Below are positions 41,193 to 52,600 of a stretch of 64,000 bases of DNA, one piece after another. The stretch lies in assembly GCA_039111635.1 (NCBI GenBank), contig JBCAQO010000001.1:3472001-3536000 (forward strand). The letters are read 5' to 3'. Both the position numbers and the translations under genes were made by a program. This DNA comes from Heterobasidion occidentale (taxonomy: Eukaryota > Basidiomycota > Agaricomycetes > Russulales > Bondarzewiaceae). Positions within the stretch are counted from its first letter, which is position 1; each line of letters opens with the position of its first letter. The notes beneath the pieces were generated by a model. That model made no database searches and was not told the DNA's origin. It was given only the letters and a program-made list of their open reading frames with translations.

Positions 41193-41698
41193 GGCAACTA
41201 GGACGTGTGCCTTGAACTCAAATTAATGCCTTAGGAGATAGGGAAGGACTGGCCATCCCTCACTTTTGGGCCTATCTGCCTAACATCCAAAATAACGGTA
41301 AATTATTGTCCTTTTGTTCTAGGGATTGTGAATGGGGTCTTTGATATCGTCAAAGATATCGTCAAAGACACCGTCTAGTCTGCAATGATGTTAAACTACT
41401 GTCCCTTTAAGCATAGGGATCATTGATCAACATTATTGTTGACACCATAATGTGAATCTAGTCCGCAATGACATTAAACTATTTGCTCCTTCAAGGCATA
41501 GGAGCTGTGGTTATGGGACAAGTTCATTGTCCCACAACTAGTCTAAAATGACCTTAAACTACCTCACTCTGGAGGATTAAATCTATCAAGGCTCGGAAGG
41601 TTCAAGCCAGGCGATAGCAGATGTCCACAACGACCATAAACTAAAGCCGTCCTCCATGACGTTAAACTAGGCTGCCCTTCATTTACAGGGCTATGTGA

Positions 41699-41733
41699 GT
41701 TGTGTCAAAATAGAAGCCCTATTTTGACACAAC
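41699..41733. repeat. Perfect hairpin, 15-bp arms, 5-nt loop
   Basis: GTTGTGTCAAAATAG (41699-41713), loop AAGCC, then CTATTTTGACACAAC (41719-41733). Perfect pairing within otherwise decayed sequence. It follows the box at 41649-41669. Confidence 0.9.
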
Positions 41734-42022
41734 TCTATAAGTTATCTAGTTTGATATAGTAAACCGTCCACCATTTTCCCTCAATGGAACCCTATCAAGA
41801 AGTAGGACCTGGTCTAGGGCCCTATACACATCACCAATGAATATTCCGGTGTGCAGAAAAGTCTGCTGTCTTGTTCCACAAGTACTCTACGTTGGGAGAT
41901 GGATAAGTCCACAACAACCTTGGTCTAAATTAGCAGGTCAGTCCGCAATGACTAAAGGATAAACTAAATGACGTCCACAAAGACAATAAATCTACGGAAT
42001 GTCCGGCACAACATTTAAACTA

Positions 42023-42943
42023 CCAACAAAAGGACATACCTTACAGTGACCCCGCACTTTACCATCTGTATGGATAATCAACAACCCTAAAGGGGTTCTC
42101 AAGTCTATTTGATCAACATGTCTATTCAATACAGGTCCTCACCATTGGTGCAGATGCCCACTGCCTTAACAAATGGGGTATTCATGGAGGCCAACTCCCT
42201 CACACCAAGTAAAACCAATAGGACGACTCAAAAGTCTATTCACTTAAATCCTTACCTCATGTTCAATATATGGAGTGGAGCTACATGCTCACTTCCAAGT
42301 GACAAACAAACTCTGGACATTCACCAATCCCTCTAGCTAGGACGGGTCACCGTATGGGGCTGACAAAGTTAGTAGATCTTCAAAGAGGTCTTGCCGGATT
42401 CAAAACAAGTTGAGAAATAATGTAGGTGCGACTTCTCAATAGGTTTATGGGCCTAAGCCTTTGTAAAGCGATCAACCCACACACCTGGAGTCCCCCTCGA
42501 TACTGGAGATCACTGAGGAGAAGAACTATCCTGGAAACACTAAAGCATGGCCTTTGGCATTTGGAAGCGACACAACAGTGGGCAAAAACACACACACACT
42601 AATGCGTTCCTAGTCATCATCATAAAATCATTTGCACGTGACACCTTTCTGGATACCACACCAAAAGTGAGATTGGTTTATCAAATGCCATGCAGGAAGA
42701 CCTGCATTCAGGAATGGCTTGGATGCCCATTACATGTGCACAACAAAATGGGACTCAACAGAGATGGAAAACTCCTAGGTGATCAAACAACATAGGTTGG
42801 TCTTCACTCCAGAAAACGCAGTCATATTGGAAAGTAGCATTCTGATCCTTGGACAACCAGAAAGCAAATTGCACGTGGAATGACAATGAAGCTCACCAAA
42901 GGCAAGTGGTTCCCTTAGGCATTGGAACCTAGGAAGGGGGTGA
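42023..42943 (+). other. Gypsy 3' untranslated stretch before the LTR
   Basis: About 0.9 kb with no convincing ORF; ORFs are under 85 codons and unlike any family. It ends in the polypurine tract AGGAAGGGGGTGA at 42931-42943. Confidence 0.5.
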
Positions 42944-43544
42944 TGTTATGACTTTCCCCATTGGCTGCCTTTGAGAGGGTCTAAACCGATGGCTGGTATA
43001 ACATCTACTAGGTGGCTCTACCATGGAGCGTACATTAAGGTATTTGGCATGTTTTTGAAGGCCAACCCTCCAATGGGGTAAGTCAGCATCAGAAGAGGAA
43101 TTACAAAGGGGTCAAGGGCATAAGGGCATGAGGCATGAAAATGCCATAGGCTTAGGGAACATGGGTAAGTACTCTTTGCAACCTGGTTGGAAAGGTGCAA
43201 ATAGAGAAGCACAAGAGTAGGTGCCAACTGAGAGAGGCAGCGGCCACAGCTATCCTGATTGGATACATCAGAGAAGCATGGACACTTACCCTAGACCCTA
43301 TACAGTATATAAGGCCCATAGAATAGGCTGAGGATCTTCAGTCTATTCTCTTCGTTCAGTAGCAGTCTTCCTAATACTACCTTTGTTCACCCATATCTTC
43401 CTATACGGATACCTAGTTCAATATACGCCTCTTACTCCTGTATTGCTCTGTAATGCAGTTGAGACCTCCCACACCACATTGCCCATTGTGTGACCTAGGG
43501 AAGAACCTGATACTCTTGGGTTATTGAATGAGCAGTTCATAACA
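42944..43544 (+). repeat. Gypsy 3' LTR
   Basis: Direct repeat of 20750-21350, about 96% identical by hand count. Followed by CCGGA. Confidence 0.9.
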
Positions 43545-45895
43545 CCGGAATCCAGAGCTTGTACTTGGGTGTCCCTCTGGTCTAGACCTAAAGCGCATGC
43601 ACGCATTTAATCACACTACTGTTGAACACCATTTTGAGCTTCTAGAGAATTTTATACAAAAGCATAACATCCCTTGGGAAAATATCTACAACATGGATGA
43701 AAAAGGAATTCAGCTTGGAGATGGGTAAAAAGGCAACAAGTGGAAATTGTTCTATAGTAGAGATCAAAGGGCTTGGATCAAGATTCAGAACAACAATCTC
43801 GAGCTCATCACTGTGATTAAATGCATTTGTGCCAATGGAACAAACATCTTGCCTAGATTTATTTTTCCAGGTAGAGATATGTTTCCGGGATGGGGAGAAT
43901 ATAATGAAAAAATAATGTGTGTATTCTGATCTCTATTTTGATTTTAGCCTACTGATTCTCCTTTACCAGACTTGGTACATCAAAAAAAGGGTGGACCTCA
44001 GATCTCCTTTGTGCCAGCTGGTTTGAAAAATGTTTCATTCCTCAAGCAAAGTCACATAATACAAGCGGAAAGCCCATCCTTCTTATCTATGACGGTCACG
44101 GTTCACATACAGCCAATCACATGCGCTCCCTTGCTATTGAACATAACATACATTTGTTTTGTCTTCCTCCACATACGACACACTGCTTGTAGCCTCTTGA
44201 TGTCAGGGTGTTTGGACCATTGCAAAGTGCCTAGCAGAATGCCTGTTCAGGCAAGACTGTCATACTGAGAGATGTTGTAAATGTCTATATGCCAATTCAA
44301 GACAACACATTCACTGAAGAGACCATCCTTACAGCCTGGTACAAGACCAAAATCTGTTCTTTCAATGCAAAGATCTTTGCCGACATCAATTTTGCGCCCA
44401 GCCATACGACTTCCACACACTCACATGCTCCTTTGTCTTATCCAACCACAGCGCTTGACTTTTTTGATACCCCATTCTCAGATGATCCTGAGTACATAAA
44501 CAGATTGGAATCTCATTCGATTTTGGACTTACCTGATTCCTCCAATTCCTCTGACTGTTCTAACTCTTCTAATCTCTTTGAACCCTCCGTGCTGGCAGTC
44601 AACATTATCTCAAATATCAGCAATTCTTGCATGAACACAGGCAAGAGTGTCAGAGCAGGAAACAGATTCAGAAGAACAGAAGAAGAGGAGGGAACATTTA
44701 AGGATGCTGTAAACAGTAATGGTGCATTGAGCCTCTTGGAAGGGGGGGGACATTTGAGGATGCTGTAAACAGTAATGGTGCGTTGAGCCTCTTGGACTTC
44801 TCCTTGGCCAGCAATCTTACCATAGTTTTAGACCCTTATCAAGATTTGGCTGCATGGAGCATTATTAAAGATTTCATTCAGAACCCAAAAACAACACTTC
44901 CTCAGACTGAGGAACGACTCCAACAGCAGCTTGGTGACCAATACTCATATGATGACTGGAAGGACGCTTTCAACATTGTCTGAACCATTGGTGAAGACGG
45001 TGCAGCTGCAGCCATTGTTGCTATCGACAACCTCTGACACAATGTATCTATTCTCCCAACAGCAGATACCACACCTCGTACCTTTTCATCTCAACTTCCT
45101 GCAAAGTTGTGCACTAGTTCTAGCCTTTCCATCAACATCTCCTGCTCCGACTTGCTCACGCTGTCCATTCAAAAAACTTGTTCGCAAACAACACACTCAC
45201 AAACATTGACTCCTGTGTCCACCTCCACCTCCCTTCCACCGTCACCTCCACCATCATGTACCTTGAGCTGTCATCAAACAAAAAAGCAGGTGGAAGAAGA
45301 AAATCAGTGATTATGACAGCTTGTTCGAGACACAATGAAGAGCTTACAAAATACTGAGGCCCAGCAGAACACCGCCAAGACACACTGCACACTCATGCAG
45401 TGCGCACACGCTACTGTGCAGCGGCAATTGAACTCTAAGAATCAGTTGAGCATGTCAAGATGCATCCATACAACATCTCAAATTCTTACCTCTGAAGAGC
45501 TCTTGAAGGAATGGAGGAAAGATACAGCTTGCTGTGAAGCAAAGGCCCAGCAGGAGCAAGCAGAAAAAGACAAAAAGGCCAAGGCGGAGCGGCAACGTCA
45601 GACCCAGCATGCATTAGGCACGTCTTCTTTCAGCAGGGGACTAAAAGCAAAGTTAAAGAGTGAGCTGCAGGATATTGCCTCCATCCTAGGAATCTCCAAA
45701 GATAGTACAAAAGCTGTTATCCTTGGGCGCATCAAAACCTACCTTGATACCCAACCCCATCTCTTGACAAACACTCAATTCGCTGGAATTTTCACCATAT
45801 GCTCTTGGGGTTGCAAACAATCTGTTAACAAAGTGACCAACACTGCCTCTCGAAGCAAGCCCAATGACGGCAATGAGGAACCTCCACCTCAGTAG
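43545..45895 (+). pseudogene. pogo-type transposase, DDE and C-terminal part
   Basis: Continues the gene begun at 20389. The DDE_1 domain shows NPELVLG, SGLDLKRMHAFN, YNMDEKGIQLG (first Asp), PRFIFPGRDMFPGWGEYNE, CFIPQAKSHN, then LLIYDGHGSHTANHMRSLAIEHNIHLFCLPPHTTHCL (second Asp) and PLDV.VFGPLQSA. The next part, NTFTEETILTAWYKTKICSFNAKIFADINFAPS (from 44289), is the usual end of fungal pogo transposases. Towards the C-terminus, LTSEELLKEWRKDTACCEAKAQQEQAEKDKKAK is a charged coiled coil. After it, LKSELQDIASILGISKDSTKAVILGRIKTYL (45653-45745) resembles a SAP DNA-binding motif. Several in-frame stops and frame changes make it dead. Confidence 0.82.
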
Positions 45896-46674
45896 CACTA
45901 ACTCAAAGCTGATGGTCTATTGTTGTGCTCACACCTGTCTGAGGCAGACCACAACAGTCCCGGGGCAATATCTCCTCCTTCCATTCCCCCATAGTACAGT
46001 ATCCTCTCATCCACCATCAACTGGTATGGTCACAGATGCACAGGGTTTGTGGCAGCAGGCTCATCTACTAACATACATCAGTTCCAGTGCAACACATTGA
46101 CTCTAGGCTTTTTTTGCTGGTCTCTCCCTCACCTTTCTCATTGACCCTTTCTTGGCTCACAGCGGACCCATCCCTATCTTTATCTTTGTCTCCTTCTACA
46201 AACCACAGCGCGTCTGAGCCATGTGATACAGCACTACTTTGATAGCATTCCCCTCAAAGTACCTCTGTCCGGTATATGATCTATTTTCTTTCTTAATACA
46301 CATCTTCTTGATACACATCTTGTCCACATCTTGTCTACATCTTGTTGACTACAGTAGTTACATAGTCATGTATTGTTGTTTGTGAATAAATTTATGTTGA
46401 GGACTGAGACCACTTTGTGTGAGCTGCAAGCTGTCGGACTTTTAATTGGCACACGTGACTGAGTGTGACTGAGTGCTTGGAGTAATAGTTCAACTCTGGG
46501 GTCTACGCTGTTTTTCGAGTCTCCTTCCTTGGTCATTGCCTAACACTTTTTCCTCTCCTTCAATAATTACAGAAAAATCAACATAGTGAAACTAAGACAC
46601 TTGGTCAGGTATGTACATGAATTTAATAGTGGTTAGAGAGGTTGTGGGAGCTATGCAGCTAAAATGCCTAAACC

Positions 46675-46699
46675 CTGTTTAACTGTGGTCCAGGGATAG
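46675..46699 (-). repeat. Right terminal inverted repeat of the pogo-type element
   Basis: Inverted match to 19885-19909. TA at 46700-46701. Confidence 0.75.
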
Positions 46700-46701
46700 T
46701 A

Positions 46702-49326
46702 CAGTTATGGACAAGCAAAGTTGACAAATTTTGACACTTATTTCTAGGATATAAAGGGCTTTCTTGGACAATATTCAAGCGATTCCATACAAAAAATGCA
46801 ATTGTCAATATTCTGCTAGATATGGTTTTGTTGGCTATTGCCCACAAATGTCAACAATTGTCAGCAATCAGACCTGACATGAGATAAGCCAACACATGTC
46901 GACCATTGCCAAAAATGTCAACAATTGTTGACAATCTCACCAAGATCTTGTGCCTAGCACAAGTCAATAATTGTTAACAATTGTGACACCAACATTGGGT
47001 TTCCATCTCAGATTTTTACACATCTTCTGGGTACTTTTTTTCTAAACGACATCCTGATTCTATCAGAATAGTCCCAGACCCCTCATCTCACTTCCTCACT
47101 CCAAAATTTTAAAGCAATTGGTCCTCCTCCTCAATCATTGACAATTCCCAGTGTCAATCTAGATCAATTGCAGATCTCTTGTTTCATCTCAAATTCTCTG
47201 TTCCTTGCATTGGCGTGCCTGAAACAAGTCTGACAGAGGCAGTATAGAGGGTTCCTCCTGATTTCAATTCATACAGTGCACCATATAGCACAATCTTGGA
47301 ACATCCTGCACCACATCAGCAACAACCTCTCTGCCGTCCCACTCAATCTCACTGCCAATATCAACATAACACTGACCACCCTGTAGCCAGTTTCCTACCA
47401 TGCTTCCAGTACTATGCCCAATCTCACACATTGCCCAGCAACCTATTTCTACGCTACACATCAATTGGGAGATGATCTACCTATCTGCACTTAACACTTC
47501 TAGACCTGGCTCTTCACCTAGTCTCCAATCACCTCTACAACATTTAAAAAATCCCTAGGCTTCGGCATTGTCTATTTACCCGGAAACTCATACAAGCCCT
47601 CCCATGTGAGTTCCCTCAGGTTATTTAGGAGTATAAAAATGTCCTTGTTTCCTTCACATCTTTAGTCATAGCTACTGTGACCTCCCACTTATATCCTTGC
47701 TACAACTGCACCAATACATGTGGCTGCACACAATTTCTCATTGAAGACAGCATGCTGCCTTCTCATAAAGACCCATACCATATCATACATAGCTCTCAAC
47801 ACTGTATTCACATGACATTAACCCAATGTTCTCCACCGACCCAGTGTCCACGTCAACCAACTGAACCATGTGCTTATGGGCACCCATGGTGGACTCACAG
47901 ATATTGTATGATACTGATCCAGACCATCCTCACCTAGAGATGCATCGGGCCAGATGCGCATCCATGTCCTGCAGAGGGTTCCATTCTGTTTGTGTACATT
48001 CCCACTTCCCTCGTCATTCCTCGCTCACTTCCTTGCTTGACCTCTAGTTGCAGACCCCATAGACAATCCAAAGCCAATGTGTTTGTGGACAAGGCTGGCT
48101 TTACCACAGTAGGCACCTCCTTAGGTATTTGTTTTTGCTTGTTTCATTTACCCTGCACATACCATTTAATGGAACACAACAGTGCCTCTTCTTCTGCCAT
48201 ACCCAACCTTGCACACCGCCATTGGAAAGCATGGCAGCTACTGTGGTGTCAGCCCTGACACTCACTGCATGATCTCACTCAACCTAAATGATTGGCCATG
48301 TTGCGGACACAACCACCACCCTGCCGTATGCCCTCTGCCAACATACACTGAACATCCCCTTAGACCCTTGCAGCTCACCGCACCACCCATATCTCAATTC
48401 CAGGGTGTGCCTCCTGTTGTAAACGGCACTACTGCCAACTGTCAAACTGTGGCGATCATTCAAAATCTGCATGGCTGAGGCAATTTCTGACCTCCCATTC
48501 AACTCCACGTTATGATCTATCCACACTTGGTAGGTGGACTGCTTCACAACCTACAACAAGATTTCATATCCTATTAGCTCTGAGAAGGACACATTCTGTT
48601 CGCTTCAGAACACCTCTTGTCTTAGTTCACACATTTTGCCCTCAGCATGCTCCACTTTCTCATTCACTTCCGTGGGGGTGGCGTTTTGTGGTGCAATATC
48701 AACATTGCTGTCCACACTCATCTGAGTTCTCAGCAGATCACAATGTCCTGCACTATGGATGCATCAGGACTCCACATCCATGCTATGCCCTATACCTCAT
48801 TGCCTTGGTCCCTCATTAAGCTTGGGTGCAAGGCTATGCAGCACAAGCTGACCATGCACACCGGTGTTAGACCAGAGGATTTCACAATGGCACACCTGAA
48901 GCACTGGTTTGTTAAGCTCAGCCTAGCCTTGGGAGTTGGTACACAGTTGTGCATATGGATAGGTATGTGTCCTGATCTCCTTTGCTTATGCAAGCTCACT
49001 GCCCTGAAGTGTCTCAGTACAGAGACCTACAGGGGCCCTTATCTGCGCTTGGCGTCGATGTCTGCGAGGTTCCTTTCACAAGCCAGCTAGAGGTTCATGC
49101 CTGCTTTGATCAGTGTGCACTTGCTAGATTGTCATGGATAGCCACTGCCGGTGCCACTGACCCTCAGAATACATGCATCGAGGGTCACTGTCCCATGCCA
49201 CATCAACCCATCCAGGTTACTTAATTTCATATACTTCTGCATCTTCTCTCCTGCTGACCCCTTTGATCTAGGTTGCATCAACCTCGAGTGACATACCCTT
49301 TGCATCTTGCACCAACGAGCTATTGC
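46702..49326. other. Degraded sequence outside the pogo element, with palindromes
   Basis: No recognisable gene. 46730-47180 is AT-rich and repeats the string TGTCAAYAATTGT, including a perfect 18-bp palindrome TGTCAACAATTGTTGACA (46916-46933), AATTGTTAACAATT (46970-46983) and CTTGTGCCTAGCACAAG (46949-46965). From 47.6 kb short open stretches look like old coding sequence, for example 48734-49012 (ending VKLSLALGVGTQLCIWIGMC), but match no family I know. Interrupted at 49327 by copia-B. Confidence 0.45.
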
Positions 49327-49625
49327 TGTTGAATTAAGGCAAATCACCTATTTCTTACATATTACTTAACTCACTTCTCATTGGCTCGGGTATTACCGAG
49401 ATACTATACAGTTCTCAGCCACCGCGCTCGTACTACGAGCGCGGCCAGCGCAGGCTTCCCTCAGTGTTCTAATAGACGCTGAGGTGAGCCCGCTTCTATT
49501 ACATACTCTCAGATTGACACTTACAATACTTTGGAATAGATATTACCTTCTAGGTAGATGTCGTATAGCCTTTCGCAGTGTTCTAATAGACGCTGAGATA
49601 TTACCTTCTAGCCCGTATTTCTACA
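49327..49625 (+). repeat. Copia-B 5' LTR
   Basis: TGTTGAATT..TTTCTACA. Hairpin motif copies at 49459-49484 and 49576-49597. Confidence 0.95.
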
Positions 49626-49639
49626 GGTTATGGGCCCTG
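49626..49639 (+). promoter_or_regulatory. Copia-B primer-binding site (half tRNA-iMet type)
   Basis: Identical to the PBS of copia-A and C, directly after the LTR. The gag ATG at 49630 lies inside it. Confidence 0.75.
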
Positions 49640-52600
49640 CGGACCCTGCCATGTCGCTCACCAACTCAATTACCGTCACAACTATCACAAAGCTCTCAGA
49701 AGATCTGTCGAACTGGCCAATCTACAAAGATAGAGTAAAGACGGCCATTGAATCAAAGGTTGGCTTGTTGCGACATCTGGCTGGTACCGCTCGGCAACCA
49801 ATGGAGCCAGCTCTTCCTCCGGCAGATGCAAAAACTGAGGTCATCAATGCATATGATAAAGCAATCGAGAAAGTTGACGAGTACAATCAGCGCGAGGCTG
49901 CCATCAAGCAGCAAATCTACTCTACCATTCCTGACTCCATCCTCAATCGAATCAAGGAGAAAATGACCGCCAAAGAAGTCTGGATGGCACTCTGTGATCT
50001 TGCGGAGAAGCGGGGGAAGATGGTTGAAATTGATGTTCGACGCCGTATCCACGACACTCAATGCATCGAAGGTGGTGATGTGCGCGCTCATCTCGATAGC
50101 CTCCTCGGACTTCAAAACCAACTTACCGGAATGGGCTGTGCTCTCAGCGATGACGATTTTGTTGCCGTAATCCTATCCTCCCTTCCAAAATCCTACGAGT
50201 CTGTGATATCAGTGATCACTACTTCCGCATCGCTTAGCTCGCAGAAACTTACCCCTCATGGAACACTCCAACATATCACACAGGAGTATGATCGAAGATC
50301 CATCCAAACCTGACTCGAGAAGAAGGCCCCGTCTGACGAGACGGCCCTTTACTCGCAAGGGGGTTTCAAGAAGGGAAAGGGGAAGAGGGGGAAGAAGGCT
50401 AATCAGTCATTGAGTGGCAAGAAGTGTAACAACTGTGGACTGACCAACCACATTGCTGCTGACTGCTTCCAACCCGGTGGAGGGAAGGAAGGACAGTGGC
50501 CGGCAGGCGCGCATCGACCGGGTGAACACAAGAAAACTCGTAATGCAAGCTCGGGAAACATAGCTTTTGCTGAGGAGGACGACCCCGAATTTGGGTTCTC
50601 AGCATCTTTCGACTTGACCGCTTTGATCGCCGACCCCGCAGCTTCACCCACGACTCATGTACGATGCCTCGACACCGGTGCGAGCCACCATATGTCTCCC
50701 TATCGCGAGGAATTCTCCGATTTTGTCAGCATCCTGCCAAAACCAATTCACGCCGCCGATAAACGCACCTTCATGGCTACTGGACGTGGTACCATCACCG
50801 TACTACTTCCGAATGGGAACAGGAATACCACTGTCCGCCTATTTGATGTGTTGTATGCACCATCCATCGCCATCACCCTGATTTCGGCTAGTCGCATTGA
50901 CGAAGCCGGTTACTCCATCCACTTGCGACATGGGATCTGCCAGATCAGTGATCCTTCGAATCACATTGTCGCGCGCATCCCTCGCACGAACAACCTGTAC
51001 AAAGTGGTTAATCACACGCTTTCAAGTTCTGCACAACTGGCCGAGAGTTCTCCCCTGATAACACACGAGGGGGAAGAGGAAGAAGCTTCCGCCAACCTTG
51101 TGCTATCAGCGAAGGAGCTACACCAAAGACTCGGTCACATCTCACTCGAATCGGCAAAGAAACTCATAACTGATGGCCTAGTCAAAGGTATCACCCTCGA
51201 CAACCACTCCGCCGACCATAAGCTATGCACAGCCTGTGTACAGGCCAAGATGACGCGGGTCTCGTTCCCGAAGGAACGTACGCGTGCACGAGCATCCTGC
51301 TATGGCGAGCTACTACACTCTGACTTATGGGGTCCAGCGCCCGTAAACTCTCTCACTGGTTATCGGTACGCAATGCCCATCATGGACGACTACTCACAGG
51401 AGATTGTCTTCAAACTCTTACGGTCTAAGAGCAAGGCTTTTCGTCACTATGTGCAGCACGAGGCTTTCTTAAAAGGCCATCGCGGAGTCACTCAGGTTGG
51501 CACGTTACGCACGGATCGCGGAGGGGAGTACACCTCAGACGAATTTGAAACGCACCTCAAAAACAATGGGACAATCCACGAAAAGACTGTTCATGATTTG
51601 TCAGCCCAAAATGGAAAGGCAGAACGTTTTCTACGTACCGTTGTCGAACGCGGCCGTGCACTGTTGATAGCATCAGGCCTCCCGAAGTCTCTATGGGGCG
51701 CGGCCATGTCGCACACTGTCTGGCTCTGGAATCGGACTGGGTCGAGGAGCTTGGCAGGTACGACACCATACGAGAAAGTCCACGGCACAAAGCCAGATCT
51801 GAGCAATCTCCACGTATGGGGATGCTGGGTGTGGGTGAAAATCGAGGGGCGGAGCAAGCTCGACGCGCAAGCTGACGAAGGACGCTTCGTCGGCCATAGC
51901 GCTGAAAGCAAGGGCATCTTGGTGTATTGGCCGACAAAACAGAGGATCAGCGTCGAGCGCAACATTCGCTGGGACGACTCACCTTTACCGGAAGTCGTTG
52001 TCGACGAGATCGACAACCCGAACGCGAACGTATGAGCGCCAGAAAAGCCCGCGCAGGGTGCAGGCCGCGCAAGTGCACCTGACACCCCGGATGCGTCGTC
52101 ACCGAGCGCCGCCGACGCATCGCAGCTCAAGAACGAGCAGGAAAGACCTGAAAACCCCTCAGACAGTCAGTACAACGACACGGCTCAAGCGCAGCCAGAC
52201 GCTAGCGCTGCAAACAACGCAAACATACCTGGACTCATTGCCAAGCGCTCTGACCCCCCCCAGCGTCGAAACGACGCGTCCCCGCCGTACTCCCAAACCC
52301 TCCGACTACATCCGGTGTCTTGAGCGTGGAGAAGGAACAATGACCGGCAGCGCGCGCGCGCCAGTCGTTCCGCGTGGCATGCGCGCCGCTCCCAAGGCTG
52401 ACGACACGTCTGCGGGTGCTGCGGCTGATGCGCTACAAGCCGGAGCGCTGGAGCCATTCGTGAGGGATGTTGACAAGGAACGAATAGAGCTGGAGGAGGT
52501 GGAGATGGTAGGGAGAAAATGGGAAGGCATTGAGTGGGCCATGGGAGCAGAGACGACGGAGGGATTGGAGCCACGCAATGTTGAAGAAGCCCGGCAACGA

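Larger units (their letters stand above)
40456..42022 (+). repeat. Array of about 13 copies of a 20-22-nt box, several followed by unique hairpins
   Basis: Consensus TCCRCAATGACNTTAAACTA (usually preceded by G). Clear copies: 40456-40476, 40483-40504, 40827-40847, 40859-40879, 40886-40907, 41378-41398, 41461-41481, 41541-41561, 41623-41643, 41649-41669, 41941-41966, 41973-41994, 42001-42022; a partial one lies near 40560. In 41378-41643 the spacing is near 82 bp. Hairpins of differing sequence sit between boxes: TCCCT/AGGGA at 41402/41415, ACATTAT/ATAATGT at 41430/41447, GCTCCT/AGGAGC at 41485/41500, TGGGACAA/TTGTCCCA at 41514/41527, and a 15-bp stem at 41699. The array lies between the third ORF and the 3' LTR. 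Function unknown. Confidence 0.7.
20750..43544 (+). mobile_element. Ty3/gypsy LTR retrotransposon (chromovirus), interrupted by four later insertions
   Basis: Two direct LTRs of 601 bp (20750-21350 and 42944-43544), each starting TGTTATGA and ending TCATAACA. The target duplication is CCGGA after the right LTR and CTGGA before the left, one C-to-T change apart. Removing the element joins the transposase frame (FLG-NPEL). A purine tract (AGGAAGGGGGTGA) precedes the right LTR. By hand count the LTRs differ at about two dozen positions, mostly transitions, so it is older than the copias inside it. Order: gag, protease, RT-RNase H, integrase with chromodomain, an unrecognised third ORF, then a repeat array. 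Without its own insertions it is about 10.8 kb, long for this class. Confidence 0.9.
19885..46699 (+). mobile_element. pogo/Tigger-type DNA transposon, split by a nested retrotransposon
   Basis: Ends are a 25-bp inverted repeat (CTATCCCTGGACCACAGTT..) matching 24/25 between 19885-19909 and 46675-46699. Both ends are flanked by TA, the usual target duplication of Tc1/mariner-pogo elements. Native sequence is 19885-20749 plus 43545-46699, about 4 kb; the rest is inserted retroelements. It carries one transposase gene on the plus strand. Short similarity (CTTTGCTTG) continues outside both ends, so the true termini could lie up to about 20 bp further out. Confidence 0.75.

Noticed and set aside
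40456..42022. CRISPR-like array
   Set aside because: Short repeats with unique spacers, but spacing is irregular (9 to over 400 bp), repeats are degenerate and the host is a eukaryote. Treated as an element-internal repeat array.
47677..48478. Short plus-strand ORFs as small genes
   Set aside because: Under 100 codons, no start context, conservation or domain visible; best read as decayed sequence.
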